From: Pleomorphomonas sp. PLEO
Lineage (GTDB): Bacteria > Pseudomonadota > Alphaproteobacteria > Rhizobiales > Pleomorphomonadaceae
DNA length: 64,000 nt
Assembly (NCBI RefSeq): GCF_041320595.1
Contig: NZ_CP166625.1
Coordinates: forward strand, 4,710,001 to 4,774,000
Direction: 5' to 3'
Below, in pieces: positions 56,191-64,000 of this stretch; positions within the stretch are counted from its first letter, which is position 1; every line of letters starts with the position of its first letter. A program made the translations under genes and the position numbers. The notes beneath the pieces were generated by a model. That model was not told the origin of the DNA. It ran no database searches and worked only from the letters and a program-made list of their open reading frames with translations.

Positions 56191-57138
56191 TCAGTCGTCG
56201 GTGCCGCGGCGGGTGAAGCTGTCGGCGCCGACAGCGAGGATCACCACGAGACCGATGGTGATGGTCTGCCAGTAGCCGGAGACGTTGAGCAGCACGAAGG
56301 CGTTTCGCAGCAGCCCCATCAGCGCCGCGCCGACTACCACTCCGGGGATCGAGCCACGGCCACCGCTCATGGCGACTCCGCCAAGGATGACAGCCGCGAT
56401 GACGTCGAGTTCGTAACCGAGCCCTAGGCTCGGGTTAGCGTTGGTCAGCATGCCGCCGAGCAGAAGACCGCCGAGACCGGACAGGGCACCGCAGATGACG
56501 AACACGGCGACGCGGGTTCCCTTGACGTCGACGCCGGCAAGGCGAGCGGCGCGGGCGTTGTCGCCCACCGCGTAGATATTGCGGCCCCAGCGGGTGCGGG
56601 CAGCGAAGAACCAGACGGCCAGGAACAACAACACCAGCAGAATGAACTGCACGGGAACGCCGCCGATGCGGCCATACCCCAGCCATGCCACCCAGTTGTC
56701 GAAGCGCACCGGCGATCCGTTGGTGGCGAGCAGCGCCGCGCCGCGCGCCACCGATAGCGTGCCGAGCGTGGTGATGAAGGGATTGATGCGCGCCCTGGTA
56801 ACCAACAGGCCGTTGACGGCGCCGACCACGGTTCCGATTGCCAGCGCGGTGATCAGCCCCAAGAGGGGAGAGCCGGTGGCGGCGGTAGCGAGCGCCGCCA
56901 GAACGGCGCTGAGGCCGATGATCGAGCCAACGGAGAGATCGATGCCGCCGGCAATGATCACCAGAGCCTGCCCGAGCGAAACGATGCCGACCACGGAGAT
57001 CTGACGACCGACGTTGGCGAGATTGCGCGAGGTAAGAAAGAATTCACTGGCAAAACTGAGGCCCAGAAAGACCAGGATCAGCATCAGGAAGACGGCTGTT
57101 TCTCGCCGTCCCCGCAGAGTTTGCACAAAAGCGGACAT
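56191..57138 (-). CDS. Sugar ABC transporter permease, RbsC-like
   Basis: 315 residues with about ten hydrophobic segments. The family core is GGIDLSVGSIIGLSAVLAA, RINPFITTLGTLSVARGAALL, YAVGDNARAARLAGVDVKGTRVAVFVICGALSGLGGLLLGGMLTNANPSLGLGYELDVIAAVILGG. A GTG at 57147 is an alternative start with a better-spaced ribosome-binding site. The following gap holds a possible AACCGGCG/CGCCGGTT hairpin (56116-56157). Confidence 0.93.
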   Translation of the reverse strand: MSAFVQTLRGRRETAVFLMLILVFLGLSFASEFFLTSRNLANVGRQISVVGIVSLGQALVIIAGGIDLSVGSIIGLSAVLAALATAATGSPLLGLITALAIGTVVGAVNGLLVTRARINPFITTLGTLSVARGAALLATNGSPVRFDNWVAWLGYGRIGGVPVQFILLVLLFLAVWFFAARTRWGRNIYAVGDNARAARLAGVDVKGTRVAVFVICGALSGLGGLLLGGMLTNANPSLGLGYELDVIAAVILGGVAMSGGRGSIPGVVVGAALMGLLRNAFVLLNVSGYWQTITIGLVVILAVGADSFTRRGTDD

Positions 57139-57287
57139 GTTGGTCACTAGCTCCTCCCGAGAACCATGGCGCGTTCTGGCGCCCGTCGTTCTCCTCCCGA
57201 CGGTCGCCATATCGGCCGGCACTTTCTCTTTTTGGGGATTTCAGGCCGACCGGTCGCTGGCTCGACCGATCGGCGTGATCACTCGGT

Positions 57288-58190
57288 TTAGGCGCCGATC
57301 TTGCGCAGTACGCCGTCGACGAAGCGCTTGGCACGCGGCACGTCAGCCTCGTCGAGATGCTCGATGATCAAGGGCATGTTGGGATGCAATGCCGCGAGGC
57401 GCTTCAGATAGAGTTCATAGTTAAGCGAGCCAAGACCAGGAGCTGGTAGCTCGACGGCGCCGGCGCCGCGGAAAGTATGTGCTTCCGACGCGTCGATATG
57501 GGCGTGCTTTTCGGCGGCGTTTTCGGCGCGCTTGCAGTCCTTGGCGTGGGCTATCCGGATGCGTGGACCGAGCGCGTCGAAGATCTCGTTCAGCGTTTCG
57601 TCGATGTGGCCGATGTGGGCGTCGTCGAAATAATTGGTCGGGTCCATCAGCAGGCCGAGGCCGGGATGTGGCACGTCGGCGAACAGCCGTTGCAGCTCGC
57701 GCACCGAGCCAATGACGTTGTTGACGTAGTTCTCGACCAGAAAGACGGCGCCGTGATCATAGGCTTCCTGGGCGAGTTCCTCGATCACCTTGACGCAGGT
57801 CTCGTAGCCTTCCTCCGTCTTGTTCTTCGGGTCGTGAACCCAGTCGCTCTCGGTGTTGTAGGTGCCTGTTTCCGAGATGACATAGGGCGTGCCAAGATCG
57901 CGGGCGTGGCGGATGATCTCCTTCAGCGCACTCACCCGGCGGCCTCGCTCGGCAAGGTCGGGATGGATGATATTGGTGTAGCTGGAGATGCAGGCGATCG
58001 GCAGGTTGGCGTCGCGGAAAGCGTCGCGCACCTTGTGGCACTTGTCCTTGGTCACCGTTCCCGGCGCGAAATCGATGTCCTTGAAGGCTAGATCGAGCTG
58101 AACCGTGCTGAAGCCATGCCCCTTGAGCTTGGCAATGGTTTCAGCGAGGGCATAGGGGAAATAGCCGGTGAAAATACCAACGGGGATCAT
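57288..58190 (-). CDS. Xylose isomerase-like TIM-barrel protein (sugar epimerase/isomerase)
   Basis: 300 residues, AP-endonuclease-2/xylose-isomerase-like barrel: MIPVGIFTGYFPYALAETIAKLKGHGFSTVQLDLAFKD, ACISSYTNIIHPDLAERGRRVSALKEIIRHARDLGTPYVISETGTYN, VENYVNNVIGS, LMDPTNYFD, IAHAKD and IIEHLDEADV. The Glu, Asp, His and Glu metal ligands expected in the barrel are at these places. It probably isomerises or epimerises a keto sugar in the operon's pathway. Confidence 0.85.
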   Translation of the reverse strand: MIPVGIFTGYFPYALAETIAKLKGHGFSTVQLDLAFKDIDFAPGTVTKDKCHKVRDAFRDANLPIACISSYTNIIHPDLAERGRRVSALKEIIRHARDLGTPYVISETGTYNTESDWVHDPKNKTEEGYETCVKVIEELAQEAYDHGAVFLVENYVNNVIGSVRELQRLFADVPHPGLGLLMDPTNYFDDAHIGHIDETLNEIFDALGPRIRIAHAKDCKRAENAAEKHAHIDASEAHTFRGAGAVELPAPGLGSLNYELYLKRLAALHPNMPLIIEHLDEADVPRAKRFVDGVLRKIGA

Positions 58191-58262
58191 GTTGTTTCCT
58201 CCCTTTCGCGCGTGGTTGACAGCGCCGTCCGGATCCTCCTCCGGGCGGGCCGCAGTCGTTGA

Positions 58263-59360
58263 TCAGAGACTGAATTCGTCGAAGCGCACGGTCCGTTCCT
58301 CGGCGATCGACCGGTAACAGGCCTCGACGCAGGCGAGCGTTTTGAGGTTGTCACGACCCGACAGTTCGGGTTCGACGCCCTCCTCGATGGCGCGCATCAG
58401 CTGGGCCATAGGCCCAGCGAAGGCATCCGGGAACCAGACGGCATCCCAGCTCGGTGCAATCCAGGCCTTCGGTGTGCGCGTAGTCGTGAAAGCGAAGGTC
58501 GACGGGGTGCGGGCCGGATATTTGGGCCAGCCGATGCTGCCTTTTGCCAGCCCTTCAGTCCCCTCGACACGCCAACGAATGTAGATGTCGTCGTCACTTT
58601 CGCCCTTGGGGCCGGTCCAGACATCGTCGAGGCTGGTCGCCATCAGACCGTTCGTATACTGGAAGGTATACTGGGTGATGCCGTCGATGTGCTCGAACTT
58701 CGTCCGGGGATCGTGGCGGGCAAGGCAGGTGATCTTTTCCGGGTCGCCGAACAGGAAGCGGAAGGCGTCGATGTGGTGGATGCCCATGTTGATGAGCTCC
58801 ACGCGGCGATACTTGTGCAGGAAATCCTGCCAGTGGGGGATGGCCCGCATTTCAATGGTGGCCAGCACCGGCTCGCCTAGCCAGCCGCGATCGAGCAGCG
58901 ATTTCAGCGCCCGGATCGACTGGTCGTAACGCATGTTGGAGTTGACCGACAGGGCGATGCCCGCGTCATTGGCGATCTTCACCGCCTCACGCGCTTCATC
59001 AAGTGACATGGCGAGCGGCTTCTGTGCCTGAATGCCGCGAATGTGCGAGGCTTGGCTTGCAGCCGCGCGGATAACCTCGATCTGCAGATCTGGCGGGATG
59101 GCAATGTCGAGGATCTGCACTTCAGGGTCAGCGACAAGGTCCTGCCAACGGTCATAGACGACGCCGATGCCGTGCCGCGTGGCTGCCGCCTCGGCATGGG
59201 TCCGATTACGGGAGGCGATGGCGTAGGGATTGAAGCCGACCTGGGCATAAGCCTCCAGGTGGCAGTCGTTCATGATGAAGCCGGAACCGATGCAGCCGAT
59301 GCGCATCGAACGGTCACGCGGCATCGGCGGCGCAATACCGAAGTCGAGATCCAGGGTCAT
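58263..59360 (-). CDS. Gfo/Idh/MocA-family oxidoreductase
   Basis: 365 residues from the ATG at 59360, chosen because GGAGGAGATGAGC gives correct spacing; an ATG 6 bases upstream is too close to that site. Rossmann start MRIGCIGSGFIMNDCHLEAYAQ, then EKPLA-like QAQKPLAMSLDEAREAVKIA and the YRRVELINMGIHHIDAFRFLFGDP segment, where HxxD supplies the catalytic His. Likely NAD-dependent sugar or polyol dehydrogenase step of the same pathway as the TIM-barrel enzyme. Confidence 0.9.
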   Translation of the reverse strand: MTLDLDFGIAPPMPRDRSMRIGCIGSGFIMNDCHLEAYAQVGFNPYAIASRNRTHAEAAATRHGIGVVYDRWQDLVADPEVQILDIAIPPDLQIEVIRAAASQASHIRGIQAQKPLAMSLDEAREAVKIANDAGIALSVNSNMRYDQSIRALKSLLDRGWLGEPVLATIEMRAIPHWQDFLHKYRRVELINMGIHHIDAFRFLFGDPEKITCLARHDPRTKFEHIDGITQYTFQYTNGLMATSLDDVWTGPKGESDDDIYIRWRVEGTEGLAKGSIGWPKYPARTPSTFAFTTTRTPKAWIAPSWDAVWFPDAFAGPMAQLMRAIEEGVEPELSGRDNLKTLACVEACYRSIAEERTVRFDEFSL

Positions 59361-59385
59361 GCTCATCTCCTCCCATTTTCTGGTC

Positions 59386-59407
59386 GGAGCCGGCCTCCAC
59401 CGGCTCC
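59386..59407 (-). other. Stem-loop in the RbsD-Gfo/Idh gap
   Basis: GGAGCCGG and CCGGCTCC form an 8-base stem with a 6-base loop in the 69-base gap between these genes. On the minus strand only a short mixed stretch follows, so it is probably a processing or stability element. Confidence 0.45.
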
Positions 59408-59429
59408 GCTGTCTTGTCCTTGTCGCGGT

Positions 59430-59930
59430 TCAGCCGAGCGCGGGCACCTCCTTGGCCGTCATACGGGCGCGGCGCTCCACATAGGCGGGCAGCGGTTTGA
59501 CGTCGGACTCTGCCGTAAACCAGGCGAAGGGATCGGTGCTGGCGACCAGCGCGAAGTTGGCCCACGGCGCGAAGGAGCCGGAGCGGATCACCACTTTGGC
59601 ACGATGGGCAAAGTCGCCACACAGTGTCTCGTGGGTGGTACCCTTGAAGACCGCGCCGGAACCAGTGAAGATCTTCTGCACGTCAGCGTAAAGTGAGGGA
59701 TAGCAGTCGCGCACTTCGGTTGCGAAATGCACCTCCTCGAAGAAGGCCTCGCCAACGATTACCCGCAGGATATCGCGCACGTCGGGAATGCCTTCCCAGA
59801 AGCCGAGGTCGATGCGGTTGGCATCCGGCGGGATCGGGAAGCCGGCATCAGTGACCATCACGACGTCAGTATGGCCGAGCGTGGCAATGGCCTCGGCGAG
59901 GGCCGGATGAAGAATGCGTCCTGGTCTCAT
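59430..59930 (-). CDS. RbsD/FucU-family sugar mutarotase
   Basis: 166 residues. The catalytic His of pyranases lies in TLGHTDVVMVTDAGFPIPP, and the C-terminal region has SGSFAPWANFALVASTDPFAWF in the position where RbsD proteins carry the substrate-binding Tyr and Asn. It is longer than RbsD of E. coli (139). It interconverts sugar pyranose and furanose anomers before phosphorylation. Start at 59930 behind GGGAGAAAGACAA. Confidence 0.87.
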   Translation of the reverse strand: MRPGRILHPALAEAIATLGHTDVVMVTDAGFPIPPDANRIDLGFWEGIPDVRDILRVIVGEAFFEEVHFATEVRDCYPSLYADVQKIFTGSGAVFKGTTHETLCGDFAHRAKVVIRSGSFAPWANFALVASTDPFAWFTAESDVKPLPAYVERRARMTAKEVPALG

Positions 59931-59991
59931 TTGTCTTTCTCCCAGCGGAGCGCGCGCGGCACTCCACCTCCATTTCAAGTGTTGATCGCGC

Positions 59992-60906
59992 TCACTGAGC
60001 AGCCAGGAAGGCGTTCACCTCCGCGCGGCCGTGGTAGGAGGGAACTGTTTCCCAGCGCGTGCAGCAAAGCCCGGCAACAGCGTTGGCAAAACGCGCCGCT
60101 TCCGGCAAAGGCTTGCCCTCCGACAATGCGACGGCAAGGCCAGCGTTGAAGCTATCGCCGGCACCGTTGCTATCGACCACGTCGACCGGGCACGGGGCGA
60201 TCGTGGTCGAGCCGTCGCGCGTGAAAACCCGGGCGCCAGCGGCGCCGAGAGTCATCACCACAGCCCGGCAACCACGCTTCAGCAGAATGGCGGCGATATC
60301 GGCGAGCGGCACATCGGCTTCCGGTGGCAACCCCGCGACGATGCGGGCCTCGGTCTCATTCGGCGTGACGATATCGACCGCCGAGAGGTCCGCGTTGCGC
60401 AGATCCCGGGCCGGCGCCGGATTGAGGATGGTGGTCGCGCCCGCTGCCTTGGCCTTGGCAAGACCATAGAGCGCCGTCTCCAAGGGAATTTCGAGCTGCG
60501 CCAGCGCTACCTTGGCTCCCTTGAGAAGCAGCGCTGACGCATCGATGTCCGCCTTGCCGAACAGACTGTTGGCACCCATGTCGACAACGATGGCGTTATG
60601 GCCGCGCGTGTCCTTGATGATGATGCCGACGCCGGTCGGCTTGCCAGGATCGACCCGAAGGCCTTTGACATCGATCTTTTCGGATCGCATCAGCTCGGTA
60701 AACTCACGACCGTGGGTGTCGTCACCGACGACACCCACATAGGCGACAGAGGCGCCAAGACGGGCGGCCTGCACAGCCATGTCCGACCCTTTGCCGCCAT
60801 AGGTTTCACGATAGTCACTGCCGAGCAGCGTCTCGCCCTCTCCGGGGATACGATCGGCGGTGATGACCAGCGCCTTGGCATAGCTGCCGATGACGACAAC
60901 AGACAT
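59992..60906 (-). CDS. rbsK: Ribokinase-like PfkB carbohydrate kinase
   Basis: 304 residues. N-terminal sugar-binding motif GGKGSDMAVQAARLGA (GGKGxNxA in classical ribokinase), C-terminal ATP/catalytic motif DSNGAGDSFNAGLAVALSEG (DTTGAGD normally, so Thr is replaced by Asn). NPAPARDL and NETEARIVAG are typical ribokinase blocks. The two variant positions suggest the sugar is not D-ribose itself. It follows deoC with a 29-base gap. Confidence 0.87.
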   Translation of the reverse strand: MSVVVIGSYAKALVITADRIPGEGETLLGSDYRETYGGKGSDMAVQAARLGASVAYVGVVGDDTHGREFTELMRSEKIDVKGLRVDPGKPTGVGIIIKDTRGHNAIVVDMGANSLFGKADIDASALLLKGAKVALAQLEIPLETALYGLAKAKAAGATTILNPAPARDLRNADLSAVDIVTPNETEARIVAGLPPEADVPLADIAAILLKRGCRAVVMTLGAAGARVFTRDGSTTIAPCPVDVVDSNGAGDSFNAGLAVALSEGKPLPEAARFANAVAGLCCTRWETVPSYHGRAEVNAFLAAQ

Positions 60907-60935
60907 GGCTGTCCTCCCGTGTCTCTTACGCCAAC

Positions 60936-61637
60936 TCAGTAGTTCGCCAGGTTGCCGGCGCGGCTCTCGACGATTTCCGGGCCGGAGCTGGTGCCGACCA
61001 GTTCGGCGCCGGCCTCGAACATCGCCTTCATCTTCTCGATGGTGTTGACCTTGCCGGACACCTTGACGCGGCAGGGCGCCTTGATGTTGGCCTTGAGAAT
61101 CCGAACATCCTCGACGGTCGCCGCGCAACCGCCTTTGCCCCAGCCGCTCGACTGCTTGACCCAATCGATGCCGGCTTCAAAGGCATAGCGGGCCGCCTTG
61201 ATCTTCAGTTCCTCGGTGGTGATGTAACCGAACTCGAGCATGGCCTTGACCCTCATGCCGCCGTCGTGGGCGGCTTTGGTGACGGCCTTCAGCTCCTCGA
61301 AGTATTCCTTTTCCATGCCGCCGAGCAGGAAGCCGGGGTTGGGCGGGAAGTCGAATTCGTCGGCGCCTTCCTTGGCGAGCTCGCGCACAACAGCCACCTT
61401 CATGGCGGTGGTGTCGTTGGCAATCGGGAAGTTGCAGGTGGTGGCAACGCGAACGCCTGTGCCTTTCAGCACTTCCTTGGCGAGCTTCACCCAGCAGGGG
61501 CCGATCATCGCAGCATCAAAACCGTACTTCTGGCAGATCTCCAGATGCTTCAGCAGGTCCTCGCGGGTGAGGTCGGGGTTGACGTTGGTGAACTGAATGG
61601 CCTTGGCGACCTGCTTGGGATCGTTGAAGTCGATCAT
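60936..61637 (-). CDS. deoC: Deoxyribose-phosphate aldolase-like protein
   Basis: 233 residues, class I aldolase. The Schiff-base lysine is in WVKQSSGWGKGG (K167 of E. coli DERA) and the second lysine in CRVKVSGKVNTIEK. The Asp region DEFDFPPNPG is present. The protein belongs to the shorter DERA-like set that cleaves other 2-deoxy or keto sugar phosphates, so the substrate is uncertain. First gene of the operon, divergent from the LacI regulator. Confidence 0.87.
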   Translation of the reverse strand: MIDFNDPKQVAKAIQFTNVNPDLTREDLLKHLEICQKYGFDAAMIGPCWVKLAKEVLKGTGVRVATTCNFPIANDTTAMKVAVVRELAKEGADEFDFPPNPGFLLGGMEKEYFEELKAVTKAAHDGGMRVKAMLEFGYITTEELKIKAARYAFEAGIDWVKQSSGWGKGGCAATVEDVRILKANIKAPCRVKVSGKVNTIEKMKAMFEAGAELVGTSSGPEIVESRAGNLANY

Positions 61638-61986
61638 CTGGCTCTCCTTGCGCAGTCCTGCATGAGGGATCGCCATGCGCAACCCCGGGGACTGAATGAT
61701 GTATTTTGGCGTCTATTGCCCAGAAAGGACCAAATCCCCTCTGGAACTGACGTCTACATTCGACGCAAAATGGTGTCAATTATGGAATCTTATGTGTTGC
61801 GAAATGGTGTTTTTTGGTGTTATGCAGAAATCATCGAGCTTGAGTGACAACACCTTGTCAAAGCTGCCGAATTGAAAAATCTCGATGAAAGCCATTAAGC
61901 CTAAAGGCTGAGACGGTCGTCGCTGTGGTTTGCGCTCACCTGTGGGCGAAGCGCGAACTTCGGACATCATTCGGGCTCGCTCGGGA
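61638..61986. promoter_or_regulatory. Divergent deoC/lacI promoter region with repeated AAATGGTGT
   Basis: 349 non-coding bases. AAATGGTGT occurs at 61768-61776 and 61802-61810 and the related TTTGGTGTT at 61813-61821. TGGCGTCTATTGCC at 61708-61721 may be another site. The region is AT-rich and probably contains both promoters and operators for the LacI protein downstream. Confidence 0.5.
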
Positions 61987-63096
61987 ATGCCGGGCGCGGA
62001 CCCGACGGGGGTGGAATTGGACAACAGACGAGCCACGCTGACCGATATCGCCGCCAAGGCCAAGGTCTCGAAAACGACGGTCGACCGCGTGCTGAATGGC
62101 CGGGACGGCGTGAAGGAACGCACGCGGAATCAAGTGCTGTCGGCGGCGATCTCGCTTGGCTACCTTTCCCAAGATGAGGCTGGGGTGCCGAGGGTCATCG
62201 ACGTGGAAGAACTGCCGGCGCCCCCGCCCGCCGCGGAGCCCGCGCGCCCGCTCGTTCTCGACTTCGTCCTTCCGGGCGGCGCCAATATGTTCATCACGAT
62301 GTTGGCCGCAGGCCTCACCCGCGCCGCCCAAAAGGAAGGCGTTGAAGCGCGCGTTCGCTCCATCAAGGGATTCGATCCCGAGGCGTTGGCCGAGGTACTA
62401 TCGGGCCTGGCCGGTCAGTCGCAGGGAATTGGTGTGATTGGCGTCGACCATCCGGCGGTGCGGGAGGCCATTCGCAACGTCGCCCGCTCGGGCGTGCCGG
62501 TTCTCACCCTGGTCTCCGACATCTCAAACGTGGCGACCGCAGGCTATGTCGGCATCGACAACCGCACGGCGGGGCGCCTCGCTGGCCATCTGCTCGGCCG
62601 CTTCGTCGGCAAGCGGGCCGGATCGGTAGCTCTGTTCGCTGGTGCGCTTGCCTACCGAGGTCACGAAGAGCGCGAAATGGGATTTCGCCATGTGCTGCAG
62701 GAGCGCTACCCGAACCTCGTCATTGCCGTGCATCGCGAAATCCAGGACGACCCTACCCGCGCTTACGCTGAGGCGAAGGCGGTTCTGTCCGAGTTGCCCG
62801 ATCTAGTGGGCCTCTACAACATCGGCGCCGGAAACCGGGGGGTGGGGCAAGCGTTGAGCGAGTCTGGTCGGGCTGGGGATATCGTCTTTGTCGGCCATGA
62901 TCTGTCCGAGCATACGCGGCGCCTGCTGCTTTCCGGGGTGATGGACGTGGCGATCGATCAAAATCCGGAAGCTTTGGCGCGTCTCTCGGTGCAACGCCTA
63001 GTCGCCGCCGTTCGCGGCGAGGTGCTTGCGCCTTTATCACCCCTGCCGGTGCTGCCGGTATTCAGTGAGAATATTCCCGCCGATTTCGGAGATTGA
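61987..63096 (+). CDS. LacI-family transcriptional regulator
   Basis: 369 residues from the ATG at 61987 (a GTG at 62011 is also possible). HTH ATLTDIAAKAKVSKTTVDRVLNGRDGVKERTRNQVLSAAISLGYL, then a sugar-binding sensor domain of the RbsB-like type (GVIGVDHPAVREAIRNVARSGVPVLTLVSDISN, YVGIDNRTAGRLAGHLLGRFVGKRAG). It is divergent from the sugar operon it probably controls. Confidence 0.92.
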   Translation: MPGADPTGVELDNRRATLTDIAAKAKVSKTTVDRVLNGRDGVKERTRNQVLSAAISLGYLSQDEAGVPRVIDVEELPAPPPAAEPARPLVLDFVLPGGANMFITMLAAGLTRAAQKEGVEARVRSIKGFDPEALAEVLSGLAGQSQGIGVIGVDHPAVREAIRNVARSGVPVLTLVSDISNVATAGYVGIDNRTAGRLAGHLLGRFVGKRAGSVALFAGALAYRGHEEREMGFRHVLQERYPNLVIAVHREIQDDPTRAYAEAKAVLSELPDLVGLYNIGAGNRGVGQALSESGRAGDIVFVGHDLSEHTRRLLLSGVMDVAIDQNPEALARLSVQRLVAAVRGEVLAPLSPLPVLPVFSENIPADFGD

Positions 63097-63155
63097 AATA
63101 AAGTGGACGACGACACCTGTGCGGCCAGCAAGTACCGTCGTCCGCCGGAAGGTCC

Positions 63156-64000
63156 TTAGAGAAGACCTGCTCTTCGGAGCGCGGCTTCGACGACCGGCTT
63201 GTTTGCCGGATCGATGGGGGCGGCCGGTGGCAGTACCGCAACGGAAATATCCTGGCCGGTCAGGCGCATCGCTTCCTTTACCACCGCGTAGAACGGATTC
63301 TCGATGGCGTAGAGATTGGGGACGTGGACGAGCCGCTGCTGCAGCGCCACCGCCGTGGCGTGATCACTCTTGCGATAGGCCTCGTAGATGCCCACCGTCA
63401 GTTCAGGCGCGAAATTGGCCGAAGCCGGCACGACACCGTCGCCGCCCATGATCAGGGTGCCGTAGAGATATTCGTCATATCCGGCGAAGACCAGGAAGTC
63501 GGGCCGGGCGTCCTTGATGACGTGGATGGCGCGACGGATATGGCTCAGCGTGTCGACCGTATCCTTGAGGCCGGCGATAACAGGGCAATCAACAGCCAGA
63601 CGCTTCAGCAGATCCGGCGACAAGTCCTGCTTGGTGACACCGGGGAAATTGTAGATCATCAGAGGCAGTTCCACCGCCTCCGCCGTGTCGCGGAAATAGC
63701 GGTAGATATTCGCCTCGGACAAAGCGGCATAATAGGGATTGATCGCCACGACGCCATCGGCTCCGTGCGCCTTGGCGTGAAGGCCAAAGCGAATGGTCTC
63801 TGTCGTGCTCGGCCAGGAAATCCCAATCAGGGTCAGCAGGCGACCAGCAACTTTCTCCAGACAGAATTCGGCGATCTCAAGACGCATCTCGGCTGACATG
63901 TGGGCCGTTTCGCCAGCGCTGCCGAGAAAGAACAGGCCATGGACGCCGCTACCGACGAGGCGGTCGATGAGACGGCCCTGACCTTCACGATCGAACTTAC
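63156..64000 (-). CDS. Dihydrodipicolinate synthase/N-acetylneuraminate lyase family protein, N-terminus beyond window
   Basis: At least 281 residues visible, running off the right edge. The (beta/alpha)8 aldolase features include GLFFLGSAGETAHMSAEMRLEIAEF (the GxxGE motif), the Tyr of LMIYNFPG and the Schiff-base Lys in IAGLKDTVD. Unlike the paralog at 24537-25463 it keeps the Tyr. Convergent with the LacI gene. Substrate unknown; it may belong to a sugar-acid pathway. Confidence 0.9.
   Translation of the reverse strand, partial: KFDREGQGRLIDRLVGSGVHGLFFLGSAGETAHMSAEMRLEIAEFCLEKVAGRLLTLIGISWPSTTETIRFGLHAKAHGADGVVAINPYYAALSEANIYRYFRDTAEAVELPLMIYNFPGVTKQDLSPDLLKRLAVDCPVIAGLKDTVDTLSHIRRAIHVIKDARPDFLVFAGYDEYLYGTLIMGGDGVVPASANFAPELTVGIYEAYRKSDHATAVALQQRLVHVPNLYAIENPFYAVVKEAMRLTGQDISVAVLPPAAPIDPANKPVVEAALRRAGLL

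Noticed and set aside
63105-63143. Inverted repeat GGACGACG/CGTCGTCC between LacI and DapA-like genes
   Set aside because: Arms are short, the loop is 23 bases and there is no T-run; a terminator cannot be supported.

Overview
High-GC (by eye about 63-65%) chromosomal DNA of an alphaproteobacterium. The family set (anf genes with draT and a rhizobial-type NifA cysteine motif, FCD-type GntR regulators, Wzx/Wzy exopolysaccharide genes with a GH10 enzyme) points to Hyphomicrobiales (Rhizobiales), a free-living diazotroph. A Pleomorphomonas-like genus would fit but cannot be shown from the sequence alone.

Layout. (1) 1-11194: uptake and breakdown of a uronic-acid polysaccharide. A leftward operon holds two oligosaccharide permeases, a GH88 unsaturated glucuronyl hydrolase, a heparinase II/III-like lyase and an ABC ATPase cut by the left edge. 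Across the promoter region lie a second heparinase-like protein, a LacI regulator and an acyltransferase fused to a second domain. TGGAAA/TTTCCA repeats sit in both promoter regions. (2) 11405-12785: a PNPOx-like flavoprotein and a glutamine amidotransferase. (3) 12910-22608: the Fe-only nitrogenase locus, with anfA, then a sigma-54 promoter and anfHDGK-anfO, a degenerate cyclotransferase-like gene, draT and a NifA-like activator without its GAF domain. (4) 22884-38172: a catabolic island with two SDRs, a DHDPS-like aldolase, two nitrilase paralogs, an SsuABC/NMT1-type transporter, an atypical SDR, a phthalate-dioxygenase-type Rieske oxygenase and reductase, a cyclic amidohydrolase, a NIPSNAP protein and two GntR/FCD regulators. 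A shared TTGGTATACCAA-like palindrome precedes nearly every transcription unit. A wrecked RidA gene ends the island. (5) 38523-52677: an exopolysaccharide locus in two converging operons. (6) 52678-53468: a gene-poor stretch with the 3' end of a tRNA-fMet and its terminator, probably an old integration scar. (7) 53469-63096: a ribose-type sugar operon (deoC, ribokinase, RbsD-like, Gfo/Idh/MocA, TIM-barrel isomerase, permease, binding protein, ATPase) with a divergent LacI regulator. (8) 63156-64000: a DHDPS/NAL-family gene cut by the right edge.

How the parts work together. The nitrogenase block carries its own activator (AnfA), an accessory gene (anfO), a reductase-inactivating ADP-ribosyltransferase (DraT) and a second, probably oxygen-sensitive activator in one likely transcript. 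The catabolic island looks like a self-contained regulon for a nitrogen-containing ring compound: transport, ring oxygenation, hydrolytic C-N cleavage, dehydrogenation and aldol cleavage. The remaining loci are carbohydrate scavenging and envelope polysaccharide production.
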